Shown piece after piece: positions 30,309 through 39,633 of a DNA stretch of 64,000 nt. The notes beneath the pieces are model-generated. The model worked only from the letters and a program-made list of their open reading frames with translations. It made no database searches and was not told the DNA's origin. The DNA is from Acidobacteriaceae bacterium (lineage in GTDB: Bacteria > Acidobacteriota > Terriglobia > Terriglobales > Acidobacteriaceae). The stretch spans positions 1 through 64,000 of the forward strand of contig DAIDLI010000140.1 of NCBI GenBank assembly GCA_027449545.1, in the 5' to 3' direction. The translations under genes and the position numbers were made by a program. Positions within the stretch are counted from its first letter, which is position 1. Each line of letters starts with the position of its first letter.

Positions 30309-30950
30309 ATGCCCTGGATTTTTCCCAAGATCTACCCCATCCTCGACGCATCCATGATTCCCGCCGCCGGCCGCAGCGAGTTTCTGCTCCGCTTGGGCTC
30401 CGAGCTCGCTGAAGCCGGCGTCACCCTGCTCGAGTACCGCAACAAGACTGGATCCGTCCCTGAAATCCTGGCGGACGGCGCCATTCTGCGCGCCGCCATG
30501 CATGGCCCGGAGATCAAGCTCATCCTCGACGACCGCGTCGAGCTGGTCCAGACTCTGGGCTTCGACGGCGTACATGTCGATATGGGAGACGCATCGCCTG
30601 GTGAGGCACGCGAGCGACTAGGAGCCGCCTGCATCGTGGGCACCTATGGCGGCACTGAGGAACTGCTCCCAGGGATTCTCAAGCAGCCGGCTACTTACCT
30701 CTCCATTGGCCCCATCGGCCCCACCCGAACCAAGCAGACGACCAAGGTCCCCATCGGGCCGGAAGGCGTGCGCAAGCTGCGCGAAGAAGCCGGCCCCGAT
30801 CCGATCCTCGTGGCCGCCGGCGGCGTAACGCTGGAGAACGCAGCGGCTGTCCTCGCAGCCGGCGCAAGTACTGTCGCCGTCGCAGGAGCGATCTTCCGCA
30901 CCCCGCAACCCGCCGCCGAGTTCCGCCGCTGGCGGAACCAGCTCTGCTAA
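30309..30950 (+). CDS. thiE: Thiamine phosphate synthase
   Basis: 'LAEAGVTLLEYRNKT', 'LILDDRVELVQTLGFDGVHVDMGDASPGEARERLG', 'YLSIGPIGPTRTKQ', 'ILVAAGGVTLENAAAVLAAGASTVAVAGAIF'. Confidence 0.88.
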   Translation: MPWIFPKIYPILDASMIPAAGRSEFLLRLGSELAEAGVTLLEYRNKTGSVPEILADGAILRAAMHGPEIKLILDDRVELVQTLGFDGVHVDMGDASPGEARERLGAACIVGTYGGTEELLPGILKQPATYLSIGPIGPTRTKQTTKVPIGPEGVRKLREEAGPDPILVAAGGVTLENAAAVLAAGASTVAVAGAIFRTPQPAAEFRRWRNQLC

Positions 30951-31081
30951 CGCCCGCAAACACTCAAAGCAATGCTCGAGGAATTTGCCGCGGTCATCTG
31001 AGTAATAAAAGGTTGTTCGATTTCGCCGCCGGAAAGCAGACTGGTTGAAGTGAGGGTCACCAGACCCTCACTCCAGGCCCT

Positions 31082-31585
31082 CTACATCTCGTCCGCCGAC
31101 GGCCCGTAGCTTCCCGGCACCTTTGCCCCCAGCAAGCGCAGATAGACGCTCAACTGGGCGCGGTGGTAAATCATGTGGTTGAGCACATAGTCCCGGAAGA
31201 CCTGATAGCGCGGCTCATCGATGAATGTGGTCCCGGCATAGATGAACTTCCAATGCTGGTCCCACTTCTCCGGCGTAGTTGCGCCGATCGCTTTACGCAC
31301 CTCCGCCAGATCGGCGTCGAGTTTCTTCAGGACTTCCTCCCGGTTGGCGGGAACATACGGCTCCCACTTATGGTCGGCTGCAAACTCCAGCTTGTCTTTC
31401 CGCAACGTATCCAGCGCCCACTGGCCGGTCATATCCGTCAGGTGCCCGGCCAGCCTGCCCAGGCTCATCGACTTCTCGTGCGGCTTGTAGCCCCTCTCCG
31501 CATCCGCCGGGATCGCCTCCAGTGTTTTGCGCGTCCGGGCAACTTCGCGATCGTACTCCGCCAGCAGTTCCTTCTGAAAATCCAT
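31082..31585 (-). CDS. DinB-family protein
   Basis: 'MDFQKELLAEYDREVARTRKTLEAIPADAERGYKPHEKSMSLGRLAGHLTDM' and 'FRDYVLNHMIYHRAQLSVYLRLLGAKVPGSYGPSADE'; RBS gaggagg upstream. Confidence 0.9.
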   Translation of the reverse strand: MDFQKELLAEYDREVARTRKTLEAIPADAERGYKPHEKSMSLGRLAGHLTDMTGQWALDTLRKDKLEFAADHKWEPYVPANREEVLKKLDADLAEVRKAIGATTPEKWDQHWKFIYAGTTFIDEPRYQVFRDYVLNHMIYHRAQLSVYLRLLGAKVPGSYGPSADEM

Positions 31586-31664
31586 GGCACAACCTCCTCG
31601 ATGAATCGAGAACCAGCATAGCCCAACTTCGCACCGGAAGGCGAATAAAAAGCGATAGTCACCT

Positions 31665-32537
31665 TCAACGGAATCGAGACGATTCGAATCCCGACGTAAA
31701 GGCCTCCTGCCAGCCGCGAGCGCCGCCGGCTGGCTCCGGCGTTCCCTGCGCGGGCACCTCCACCGGCAGCGGCAACACGGGAACTGGGGGCAAATCTGTT
31801 TGCAAGTAGTTCCCGTGATTGAACTTCCAACCATCGGGGATCTCAAAGGGAGCTACAAAGTTGGGCGGCCACGGCTGTGCGGGTCCGCAGTGCCCGAGCG
31901 CCGCGTGCCACCACGGGTGCCCTGCGTCCAAAATCTCGCCAATGAAGTTGCCGAGCGGGAACAGTCGCGACAGCACCGTATCTTTCCGCGAAGCCAAGGC
32001 CGAAATCGCACCCACCTTTCCAGTCGCGGCGGCAAACTCCTGCTTCAGGCAAGTGTCGTCAACGGCCGCTGCCATCAGGGTGAGGCGCCGCACCGGCCGG
32101 ACCATTGCCTGGACCGCTGACAGGACTACGCGCGCGCCGAGGCTGTGGGAAACGAGGGAGAGGCTGGCGGCCTGCTGAAAGTTTGCGTCCAGAAATCCAG
32201 CCAGCATGATGCCGGCATGATCCGCCACAGAGAGTTCGCCGGGATAATCCAGACCGTGCGCCCAAGTGGAATCCCCCGGCCACAACACTCCCACAAACGC
32301 CGCCGGTTCCGAGAGGCGCAGAAGTTGTTCCCAGTTCCCGAGCGAGGCAATTCCCGCAGCCCGAGTCACGTTATAGCCGTGCGTTGCCAGCAGCACATGA
32401 CGCCCACGAATCGCCGCCAGGAACTCCGATAGGGCCACCGTCGCATAATCGGCAAGACTGGTCGCGCGGACGATCTTCGGCTGGGCGGCCAGATCGCCGC
32501 CCACCGGTGCGTAGCGCAAATCCAGAAACAGGCTCAC
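31665..32537 (-). CDS. Alpha/beta hydrolase (DUF900/lipase-like)
   Basis: 'HVLLATHGYNVTRAAGIASL', 'ASLSLVSHSLGARVVLSAVQAM' (GHSLG-type elbow as SHSLG), 'DDTCLKQEFAAATGKVGAI'. Confidence 0.65.
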   Translation of the reverse strand: MSLFLDLRYAPVGGDLAAQPKIVRATSLADYATVALSEFLAAIRGRHVLLATHGYNVTRAAGIASLGNWEQLLRLSEPAAFVGVLWPGDSTWAHGLDYPGELSVADHAGIMLAGFLDANFQQAASLSLVSHSLGARVVLSAVQAMVRPVRRLTLMAAAVDDTCLKQEFAAATGKVGAISALASRKDTVLSRLFPLGNFIGEILDAGHPWWHAALGHCGPAQPWPPNFVAPFEIPDGWKFNHGNYLQTDLPPVPVLPLPVEVPAQGTPEPAGGARGWQEAFTSGFESSRFR

Positions 32538-33253
32538 GGCTTCTTCACCAGCTGCATCGCGTTCACAGCCGTGGCCAGCGCCGTCGACAGGTCCTTGGCC
32601 ACGGGTGCCAGCGGCGTCGCCAGCAACCCGACCAGCAGCGCCCTCCCGAAGTCGGGTGAAACCAGATAGGTCCCAAACGAGACCGTCGCCGAATTCACCA
32701 TCCAGCCCCCTGCAATCGCCAGCACGACCGCAATGGCCGCCGCCAGCCCGCGCATGGCATTGCGAAACACCTGGTCAGCACACTGATAGCTCTCATCCAG
32801 CATTGCGGTCACGATCAGGTCGAACCTTGACCACACATCCGACTCCTTCTCTGTGAGCGGAGCGCCCGACGCCATACTTGCCGCCACGGCCGTCAATGCT
32901 TCGGGATCGACATTCGCCGCAGCCGCCACCTGTGCTGCGTTGGCGGCGCTCAAATGAAGTTTAATGAGAGACTTGGCGATTGCCTTCTGATCTACCAAAT
33001 GAACTCCGTTCTCCCAGTTTGCCTGGAGCGTGTGCAGCACCGCGGCGGCCGGCAGCGCATTGAGCGGACTGCCCGCGCCTCGCTCGGCGGGGGTGAGTGC
33101 CGCCACCGTCCGGCGAATGAACTTGAATCCGATACGGTTCAAGAGCGGGCACGCCGGCTTCACGGCCTCCAGCAATCCGAAGGCAGCAATCCCCAGCCCC
33201 CCGATGGCACTGATCACAGTTGGCAATTGCAGATGCACGACCGCTGGCTGCAT
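32534..33253 (-). CDS. Hypothetical membrane protein, overlapping the hydrolase gene by 4 bp
   Basis: Two or more hydrophobic segments ('GLAAAIAVVLAIAGGWMV', 'ALLVGLLATPLAPVAKDL'). No family recognised; start trimmed from 33379. Confidence 0.55.
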   Translation of the reverse strand: MQPAVVHLQLPTVISAIGGLGIAAFGLLEAVKPACPLLNRIGFKFIRRTVAALTPAERGAGSPLNALPAAAVLHTLQANWENGVHLVDQKAIAKSLIKLHLSAANAAQVAAAANVDPEALTAVAASMASGAPLTEKESDVWSRFDLIVTAMLDESYQCADQVFRNAMRGLAAAIAVVLAIAGGWMVNSATVSFGTYLVSPDFGRALLVGLLATPLAPVAKDLSTALATAVNAMQLVKKP

Positions 33254-33582
33254 GCGTGTCCCTCCGGAGCAAAGCCCTGCGCGGCGCGCCAGCCCCTTCA
33301 GCAATTCTGCGCTCCACCAGGGAAATTGCCTGCAATTGTCGTCCCGCGATTCGCCTTCCGCAAGTCCCTGAAAAGCCACAATCGCACAGCGCTTCTCAGT
33401 CTCCCCACAGCGGCACCCCTCTTGACGGATCCTGTTGGGACTTGGGTCGTGAAGGGGAAGAGCCCCTCAGCCGGGAGAATCCGGCCTACATCGTGCGGAA
33501 GTCCCCTCCGGGACGCGCTTCGCCTTTGAAGAGGATGAACTTCAGCTTGGAAGAGATTGCAGGTAGCGCTGGGAGTGCTTCC

Positions 33583-34428
33583 CTACCGTGCCAGGTCCGC
33601 GAACGAGATCAGTTCCAGCTCCGGAAATTCCTTCAGCGCGCCCAGCGCCTCGCGTTCGGTATCGCGCGAGGTGCGCAGCCGCGTGCGGACACGATCCAGA
33701 TCGCTGTCGTTGTACCCCGGGTGCGTGACCAGTTCCCAGATCCCTGGCGGCGCGTGGCGAACCAGCGCGCGGACGGTTGCGGCATTCAGCGTGCCCGTGC
33801 CCACCACCGCAATCGTACCGTCGGTGGTGGCAAACTCCGCCTCGGCAATCAAGCGCCGGCAGCGTGGCTCAAGCGTGCGCAGCAGCGACACCTGCGCCAC
33901 GCGCATCCATGCGGCTCCCTGCGTCGCTTCCACCGCCCAGGCGGGTTCAAAAGGATTGCGAATGGCTCGAATCCCGCAACTTTCCGCCGCCCGCAATACC
34001 GCCCCCAGCACACGGGGAAACATGTGCGTATGTTTGTGGGTATCCACGTGGGTCAATCGCACGCCCCTGCTTTGCAGCAGTTCGATCTGCGCCTTTGCCT
34101 CGGCCTCGATCTCCTCGGTGCGCATGCGCCCCGTCCCCAGCCGAGCAAGAAACGCACCCAGGGTGGGCAAGAGCCTCCCGGTCTTGTTGTCGATCAGCGA
34201 AGGAATTTTTCGCGGCGGCAAAACCGACTCGCCATCCACCAGTACAACGTGGCACCCCACGCCGAGGGACGGCGTGGTCTGCGCCTTCTCCACGGCATCC
34301 CGGGTAGCACCGGCCAGCGCCATCAGGGTGGTGCTGGTCAGCACGCCCGCGGCGTGCAACTCCATCACCGCGCGATTTACGCCCGCCGTCAATCCAAAGT
34401 CGTCCGCATTCACAATCAGGCGGGTCAC
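33583..34428 (-). CDS. YdjC/ChbG-like carbohydrate deacetylase (HpnK-like)
   Basis: 'MTRLIVNADDFGLTAGVNRAVMELHAAGVLTSTTLMA', 'GVGCHVVLVDGESVLP', 'VRLTHVDTHKHTHMFPRVL'. Confidence 0.88.
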   Translation of the reverse strand: MTRLIVNADDFGLTAGVNRAVMELHAAGVLTSTTLMALAGATRDAVEKAQTTPSLGVGCHVVLVDGESVLPPRKIPSLIDNKTGRLLPTLGAFLARLGTGRMRTEEIEAEAKAQIELLQSRGVRLTHVDTHKHTHMFPRVLGAVLRAAESCGIRAIRNPFEPAWAVEATQGAAWMRVAQVSLLRTLEPRCRRLIAEAEFATTDGTIAVVGTGTLNAATVRALVRHAPPGIWELVTHPGYNDSDLDRVRTRLRTSRDTEREALGALKEFPELELISFADLAR

Positions 34429-34549
34429 GGCCTGAGTGTAGCAGTCCAGGCGCCGGCACGCTCCGTCCTTCCTCAGGCATTCGCCAGGACTTCTGCTTCC
34501 CCGCCGGGCCGCTGCTAGAATGACACAAGGCCTTTCGCGGGTCAGGGTG

Positions 34550-34626
<77 letters not shown>

Positions 34627-34632
34627 TTTCGC

Positions 34633-34722
34633 GGAGGGATGGGTGAGCGGTTGAAACCGGCGGTCTTGAAAACCGTTGTGCCCGCGAGGGTACCGGGGGT
34701 TCGAATCCCTCTCCCTCCGCCA
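34633..34722 (+). tRNA. tRNA-Ser(TGA), integration target
   Basis: GGAGGGATGGGTGAGCGGTTGAAACCGGCGGTCTTGAAAACCG...GGGGGTTCGAATCCCTCTCCCTCCGCCA; anticodon TGA, long variable arm, encoded CCA. Confidence 0.95.
34709..34722 (+). repeat. attL core (14-bp direct repeat copy 1, within tRNA-Ser 3' end)
   Basis: ctctccctccgcca; spans the 3' acceptor strand, discriminator and CCA. Confidence 0.85.
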
Positions 34723-34846
34723 CAGATTCTTCTCGAAGCAGATGAGTGACTCTTAATTCCGCTCGAGCAAACCTGTAAAGTTAATCTTTCTAGACAGATA
34801 ATCCTCCACATGGCTATTCATTGTCTCTGGTTTGCCCAGAGGGATC

Positions 34847-34906
34847 GACGGTAGGATTGACGGTACCGCATGGGACTTCCTGACGGTATGCGTTTGACTG
34901 ACGGTA
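34847..34906 (+). promoter_or_regulatory. Cluster of four GACGGTA motifs: candidate integrase arm-type/Xis sites (left end)
   Basis: GACGGTA at 34847, 34859, 34882 and 34900, all same orientation, upstream of the integrase ATG. Confidence 0.6.
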
Positions 34907-34952
34907 TCCATGCATGTATTGTATTTTTATTACATAAGAAGAGGCATGAGAC

Positions 34953-36233
34953 ATGGCGTTGACGGCAGCGGAAGTGAACGGCGCGAAGGTTCGGATAGAG
35001 GGGGGGCAGGCGAAGGCTTACAAGCTGTTCGATGGCGGCGGTCTGTACCTGCATGTCACCGAGACCGGCGCGAAGCTGTGGCGCTACCAGTTCCGACTCG
35101 ATGGAAAGCAGAGCATCTATTCCATCGGCAAATACACAGATGCTGGCAGCAACCGCGTCATCATGTCGCTGGCCGCTGCACGTGATGCGCACCGTGAAGC
35201 GAAGAAGCTGGTGGACGCTGGCACCAATCCCACCAGCCACCGGAAGTCTCGTATAGAGGCAGAGAAGGCCGCCAAAGTACACTCCTTCACCTCTGTCGCC
35301 CGGGAGTGGCTCGACTGGTTTCGTCATGGCAAGAGTGAACGGCACGTCACCGTGACCGAGTCTCGATTGAACCGTGTGATCCTTCCGGCACTCGGTGGAT
35401 ACGCCGTCAATGACATCAAGCCTCAGACACTGGTGGACTTCGCCAAGGCTATCGAGTCAGAGAGCGGAAGGGAAATGGCGGACCGCTGCCTGATGGTTGT
35501 GGGACAGGTGTTGCGGTGGGCTGTTTCTAACGGAATGGCGAAGCAGAACGTGCATGCGGGACTCAGGCCGTCGGAGATTCTCAAGCCTGCCAGGGTGGTC
35601 AACTTCGCTCGGCTCGAAGAGAAGGATCTGCCGGGGTTGCTGCGGTCCATCGACGTGTACAGCGGCACGCTGGCAAGACTGGCGATGAAACTGATGGCTT
35701 ACACCCTGCTTCGCACCGGCGAGCTTATTAATCTGCGGTGGTCCGACGTCTGCGTCGATTGTGGCGACACCGACGCTCCGAAGATCACGATACCCGGCGA
35801 AAGAATGAAGGCTGGACGCGATCATGTGGTGCCGCTCTCCAGGCAGGCCGCGCACATATGCACCTTGCTGAAGCAGTACCGCAAGATGACCGACTCCAAG
35901 AGTCAGTACGTGTTCCCGGGCACTCAGGGTGCCGCGACGATGTCGAACATGACACTGCTGGTGATGTTTAAGCGGATGGGCTATGGCAAAAAGATGACTG
36001 GCCATGGTTGGCGCGGAGTGGCGTCAACCATCTTGAACGAGAAGGGATTTAATCGTGACTGGATTGAGCTTGCGCTGGCGCACGTTCCGCAGGGCGTGCG
36101 GCACGATTACAACAAGGCGTTGTACCTTGACGGCAGGCGGAAAATGCTCCAGTGGTACGCAGACCGGCTCGATACGCTGGCGAAGCAGGCATCACAGCAG
36201 GAGGCGCATGATCCTAATCTTGGTGTCCGGTGA
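34953..36233 (+). CDS. int: Tyrosine recombinase/integrase, P4-type with N-terminal Arm-DBD (DUF4102)
   Basis: 'MALTAAEVNGAKVRIEGGQAKAYKLFDGGGLYLHVTETGAKLWRYQFRLDGKQSIYSIGKY'; catalytic-domain motifs 'AYTLLRTGELINLRWSDV' (Arg) and 'TGHGWRGVASTILNEKGF' (HxxR). Confidence 0.96.
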   Translation: MALTAAEVNGAKVRIEGGQAKAYKLFDGGGLYLHVTETGAKLWRYQFRLDGKQSIYSIGKYTDAGSNRVIMSLAAARDAHREAKKLVDAGTNPTSHRKSRIEAEKAAKVHSFTSVAREWLDWFRHGKSERHVTVTESRLNRVILPALGGYAVNDIKPQTLVDFAKAIESESGREMADRCLMVVGQVLRWAVSNGMAKQNVHAGLRPSEILKPARVVNFARLEEKDLPGLLRSIDVYSGTLARLAMKLMAYTLLRTGELINLRWSDVCVDCGDTDAPKITIPGERMKAGRDHVVPLSRQAAHICTLLKQYRKMTDSKSQYVFPGTQGAATMSNMTLLVMFKRMGYGKKMTGHGWRGVASTILNEKGFNRDWIELALAHVPQGVRHDYNKALYLDGRRKMLQWYADRLDTLAKQASQQEAHDPNLGVR

Positions 36234-36242
36234 ACTCTCCGA

Positions 36243-37166
36243 TCAGAGACTGTGTCGCGTCCGGAGCACCTGCTCTTGGATGTCACGTTCGATCGAGGCG
36301 TAGAGATCCGGGAGGCTCTTTTTACGTCTTCTTAGGCCATCTTTTACCTTCTCATGATCAAACTCCTCCGCCTTCCTCGTCCATCCTCCAGCAGCTATTC
36401 CGGCAGCGATGAGTACCGCGATTTTTGGATAGCTGCAGCCGTATCGGTCCCGAAGGAGGAGAACAAGCATGAGAAAACCTTCGTCGTTCATTTCATCCCG
36501 TTTTGCGTGCGAGATCGAACGGAAATGCTCTTCAAGCCGCGAGAGCAGACCCTTCCCTCTGGCAATCCAGTCAATCAACTCGTGCCGCTCCGCAGGCCAA
36601 TCTACGGGGTTCGTCCTGTCTTCAACTGCGAGGACCTTATCTGCACCCTCCTCTTCATTCCTCTCCCCCACTTGCTTAGGGTTTGCGAGAGCCTCAATCC
36701 TTACGAGTAGGGAACCCGCCTTGGAAAGATTCTTCTTCAGGAGCGAGTGAAGCTGCCGCTTATCTTCGACAGCGAATCCGGTTCCGACAGCACGGTCCAC
36801 CGAAAGTCCATCTGTGAGCCTGTGGATCCTTTCAGCCACGTCCCGGATACTTCCAAATGCGCTAATGGATCTCCAAGCGGCCGCACCGTTGTGACTGTTG
36901 AGGTACGCCTCAAACCGCTGAAGCCATCCTGCGTCGAGCGGCTCATCGATCCACGTTAAGCTGCCAGCCGGAACCTCCGCCTCGTAATCGGCGACAACGT
37001 TAAGACCATGTTGTACTTGCTGTGACTTCCCCATACTGCAATTGTCGTTGAAGACCAGAGGCTCCGCCAGCGGAGGGGCCAAAAATTTCAAATCGGGGAC
37101 CGTTTTCAACCACTGATTCCGTCCGCAAATGTACGTACAACTGTAGCTGAGGATGTGACTGAGCAC
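36243..37166 (-). CDS. Hypothetical protein, convergent to the integrase
   Basis: 307-aa ORF with protein-like composition and no recognised family; start uncertain (alternative Met 'MGKSQQVQHG'). Confidence 0.55.
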   Translation of the reverse strand: MLSHILSYSCTYICGRNQWLKTVPDLKFLAPPLAEPLVFNDNCSMGKSQQVQHGLNVVADYEAEVPAGSLTWIDEPLDAGWLQRFEAYLNSHNGAAAWRSISAFGSIRDVAERIHRLTDGLSVDRAVGTGFAVEDKRQLHSLLKKNLSKAGSLLVRIEALANPKQVGERNEEEGADKVLAVEDRTNPVDWPAERHELIDWIARGKGLLSRLEEHFRSISHAKRDEMNDEGFLMLVLLLRDRYGCSYPKIAVLIAAGIAAGGWTRKAEEFDHEKVKDGLRRRKKSLPDLYASIERDIQEQVLRTRHSL

Positions 37167-37345
37167 CTTGGCTCAGTTGCAGATCTCGCACGTCGGTTGC
37201 GTTCGGATGAGTCGGGTTCAGTGGCCGGAAATGCCGAGAATCGGGCATGATTTTGGCCACTGTATCTGCCCCTAGAAATTCGTAATCTACAAGAGCCTCG
37301 ACAAGAAATTGCAGGGCAATAGAGCACTGAACAAAAAAGGACAAA

Positions 37346-37639
37346 TTGACTAAATATCAACAACACTCATTTACATCAGCAAACGCAGTAATGCCTACCA
37401 ACGGAGGCCGTCATGCTCTTCGCGTCGGTAGGATCAACGATGTCGCATCAATCGTCAAAATGGCACCGTCAACCATCCGCGCAAAGATGCAGCGCGGTGA
37501 ATTCCCCTGCTCGATTCGCCTCTCCTACAAGCTGGCTGTCTGGAACCTCGATGAAATCGAAGCGTGGTTTCATGACAAGCTGAACGCCGCGCCGGTATAC
37601 GTTCCCTATCGCAGAACTGCGGAGGTGACAAATGGTTAA
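37346..37639 (+). CDS. AlpA-like/MerR-type DNA-binding regulator (excisionase-like)
   Basis: 'LRVGRINDVASIVKMAPSTIRAKMQRGEFPCSIRLSYKLAVWNLDEIEAWFHDKL' matches the AlpA pattern. Start TTG 37346 or ATG 37391. Confidence 0.8.
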   Translation: MTKYQQHSFTSANAVMPTNGGRHALRVGRINDVASIVKMAPSTIRAKMQRGEFPCSIRLSYKLAVWNLDEIEAWFHDKLNAAPVYVPYRRTAEVTNG

Positions 37640-38030
37640 TCCTCCGACTCGGATTCTGACCCACAAGAAGCAGCGCAAGCTGACGGATGCGCAGGTTCTC
37701 TTCCTGCTCCTAGAGTACGTCGAAACCGAGGCCACGTATCGGACGCTTGCCCAAAAGTACGCCATCTCGGAAAAAGCGATTAGCAACATCGTCAACAACA
37801 TGTCTTATCGTGAGCTAGCCACCATCACTCAGGTGCGCAAGAAGGCGCAACAGAAGGCCAGTGCGAGTTCTGGACGGTACAGCCACGCCGAACCTGCACG
37901 CGTTCCAGACGCAACGAAGACGCTGATAGAGGTCGATTTCAATTCGGTGTCCTCGATTAACACCGCCCTTCATCACCTTCTGGATAGGCGCTCGACGCTG
38001 ACCGACTCTGCTGAGGAGGTTGCGGCATAG
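37632..38030 (+). CDS. Small helix-turn-helix protein, translationally coupled
   Basis: 'LTDAQVLFLLLEYVETEATYRTLAQKYAISEKAISNIVNNMSYRELA' HTH-like; ggaggtg RBS; overlaps the preceding stop. Confidence 0.65.
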   Translation: MVNPPTRILTHKKQRKLTDAQVLFLLLEYVETEATYRTLAQKYAISEKAISNIVNNMSYRELATITQVRKKAQQKASASSGRYSHAEPARVPDATKTLIEVDFNSVSSINTALHHLLDRRSTLTDSAEEVAA

Positions 38031-39334
38031 TGAACCTGTCAGCTTTCTGCGTAGACGAGCACCGGCAGGCGCAGGAGATCATGGACGTGGGGGCGGTGCA
38101 AGCCGCTCCTGCCTTCTGTTCACCGCTTCCTTCGCTGCGCGTCTTTCCTGTGAAAAACAAGCGGCCACTGTCGCGAGGCTGGCAACATTCTGCACCTATC
38201 GACTTAAAACTAGTTGCCGGTTGGCAGGAGAAACATCTTGGCTGCAACTGGGGCGCTGCTCTCGACTCTGATACGATGGTGATCGATTGTGACAGCGACG
38301 CGGCGTTGTCCGCGCTCTGCGACATAGCCGAGTCGCATGGTGGCATTCCTTCAACGCTGACAACGATCACGGGACGCGGGTTTCACTTCTGGTTCCGCAC
38401 ACCAGTACCAGTCCATAACCGTGTAGCCGTGATGCCCGGTGTAGACGTTAGAACCAAGGGTGGGTTCGTTGTAATCCCGCCGTCGGTCCATCAGAATGGT
38501 ACGCCTTACCAGTTCGCATGGTCTGATGCTCCCGTTGCCGATGCACCTGAGTGGCTCCTGAGGCTCGTGACAGGAGCTGCTTCTGGCGCTCGCAAATCGA
38601 ACGCACACTCTGCGCCGACGGGGTCAACAACGCCCGAACTGCTGGAGGGTCTCACTCCTTTCGAGCGGGACATCGCAAGATGTGGCTGGGAGAGACGTCG
38701 CGCTCCGGGCAAGGTTCCTGATGGTCGTTCGCCGTTTGCACTGCTCATTGCGTTACAGCCACACAAGGTCATCAAAGGTATCAGAAACGGTGCGCTGTAC
38801 GCGTACCTTTGTCGCCTGAGGCACGAGGGCAAGGCCGAAGAGGCTATCCGTGTTGAGGCGAGGCGAGTAGCCGCACGTATTCCAGAACCCCTTAGCAGGT
38901 ACGAGGTGGAACGCGTAATCGCCAACGCACTAAAGTTCGATGCAGGGGCGATTGGCACTAACACTCTGGTACAGGCGTGGCGTACAGTCGAACAGATCGA
39001 CACCGGTCCCGGTATGACCCGGTGGTACAGGTTTCTGCTACTGGTGGAGCAATTGGCAGAGACCCGTCCGATGTCGAAGCCAACCATCCTGCTCCCAGTG
39101 CGGTCGATTGGCATCCTGATGAATGCTCATCACACGCAGGTGGCGAAGTGGAGGCGGAGGGCAGTGGAGATGGGCATCTTGTCGAATACGTCTCGATACG
39201 TCCGCCGTCGTTTGGCAGATGAGTTTACTGTCAAAGCCGGGTTTTCTCCTCTCACTGATGGTCCTGCCCTCTACAAGGTCAAGCGCGGGAGGAAGCCAAG
39301 GACAAAGCCTATCGAACTGGAACAGGGGGTGTAG
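38030..39334 (+). CDS. PrimPol-type bifunctional DNA primase/polymerase
   Basis: 'FPVKNKRPLSRGWQHSA', 'GCNWGAALDSDTMVIDCDSDAALSAL' (DxD-type acidic motif 38285-38299), 'TITGRGFHFWFRTP' (xHxxF motif 38372-38395). GTG start overlaps the previous TAG; gaggaggt RBS. Confidence 0.85.
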   Translation: MNLSAFCVDEHRQAQEIMDVGAVQAAPAFCSPLPSLRVFPVKNKRPLSRGWQHSAPIDLKLVAGWQEKHLGCNWGAALDSDTMVIDCDSDAALSALCDIAESHGGIPSTLTTITGRGFHFWFRTPVPVHNRVAVMPGVDVRTKGGFVVIPPSVHQNGTPYQFAWSDAPVADAPEWLLRLVTGAASGARKSNAHSAPTGSTTPELLEGLTPFERDIARCGWERRRAPGKVPDGRSPFALLIALQPHKVIKGIRNGALYAYLCRLRHEGKAEEAIRVEARRVAARIPEPLSRYEVERVIANALKFDAGAIGTNTLVQAWRTVEQIDTGPGMTRWYRFLLLVEQLAETRPMSKPTILLPVRSIGILMNAHHTQVAKWRRRAVEMGILSNTSRYVRRRLADEFTVKAGFSPLTDGPALYKVKRGRKPRTKPIELEQGV

Positions 39335-39595
39335 ACGCCGGACAAATAAATATGCTCACCATATCTTCCAGGCCCTTGGGGTATGGTGAGCACAATTCCG
39401 CTCCGAGCGCGGTTGTCGGTCGATGTTGCCGTTGTTCTGTGATTGCGGAACCGGCAGCGACAGATGGGCAGGTGACCCAGATTAAGGCCTACAGGCTGCC
39501 ACCAGATTGGGTACCTTGACCGCCTGCCCTTGGTGCTCCTGCCATTGCTGGACAGGGTGGCTGCAGCGGGTGTTTACTGACCGGTAACTGAAGAG

Positions 39596-39631
39596 TTGCC
39601 GACTAACCGGGAGCTATTGCCGATAAACCGG
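39596..39631 (+). repeat. Two iteron-like imperfect direct repeats, 21-bp period
   Basis: ttgccgactaaccgg (39596-39610) and ttgccgataaaccgg (39617-39631), 13/15 identical. Confidence 0.5.
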
Positions 39632-39633
39632 AC

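Noticed and set aside
39335-39633. CRISPR-like array
   Set aside because: Only two imperfect 15-bp repeats with a 6-bp gap; consistent with iterons, not repeat-spacer units.
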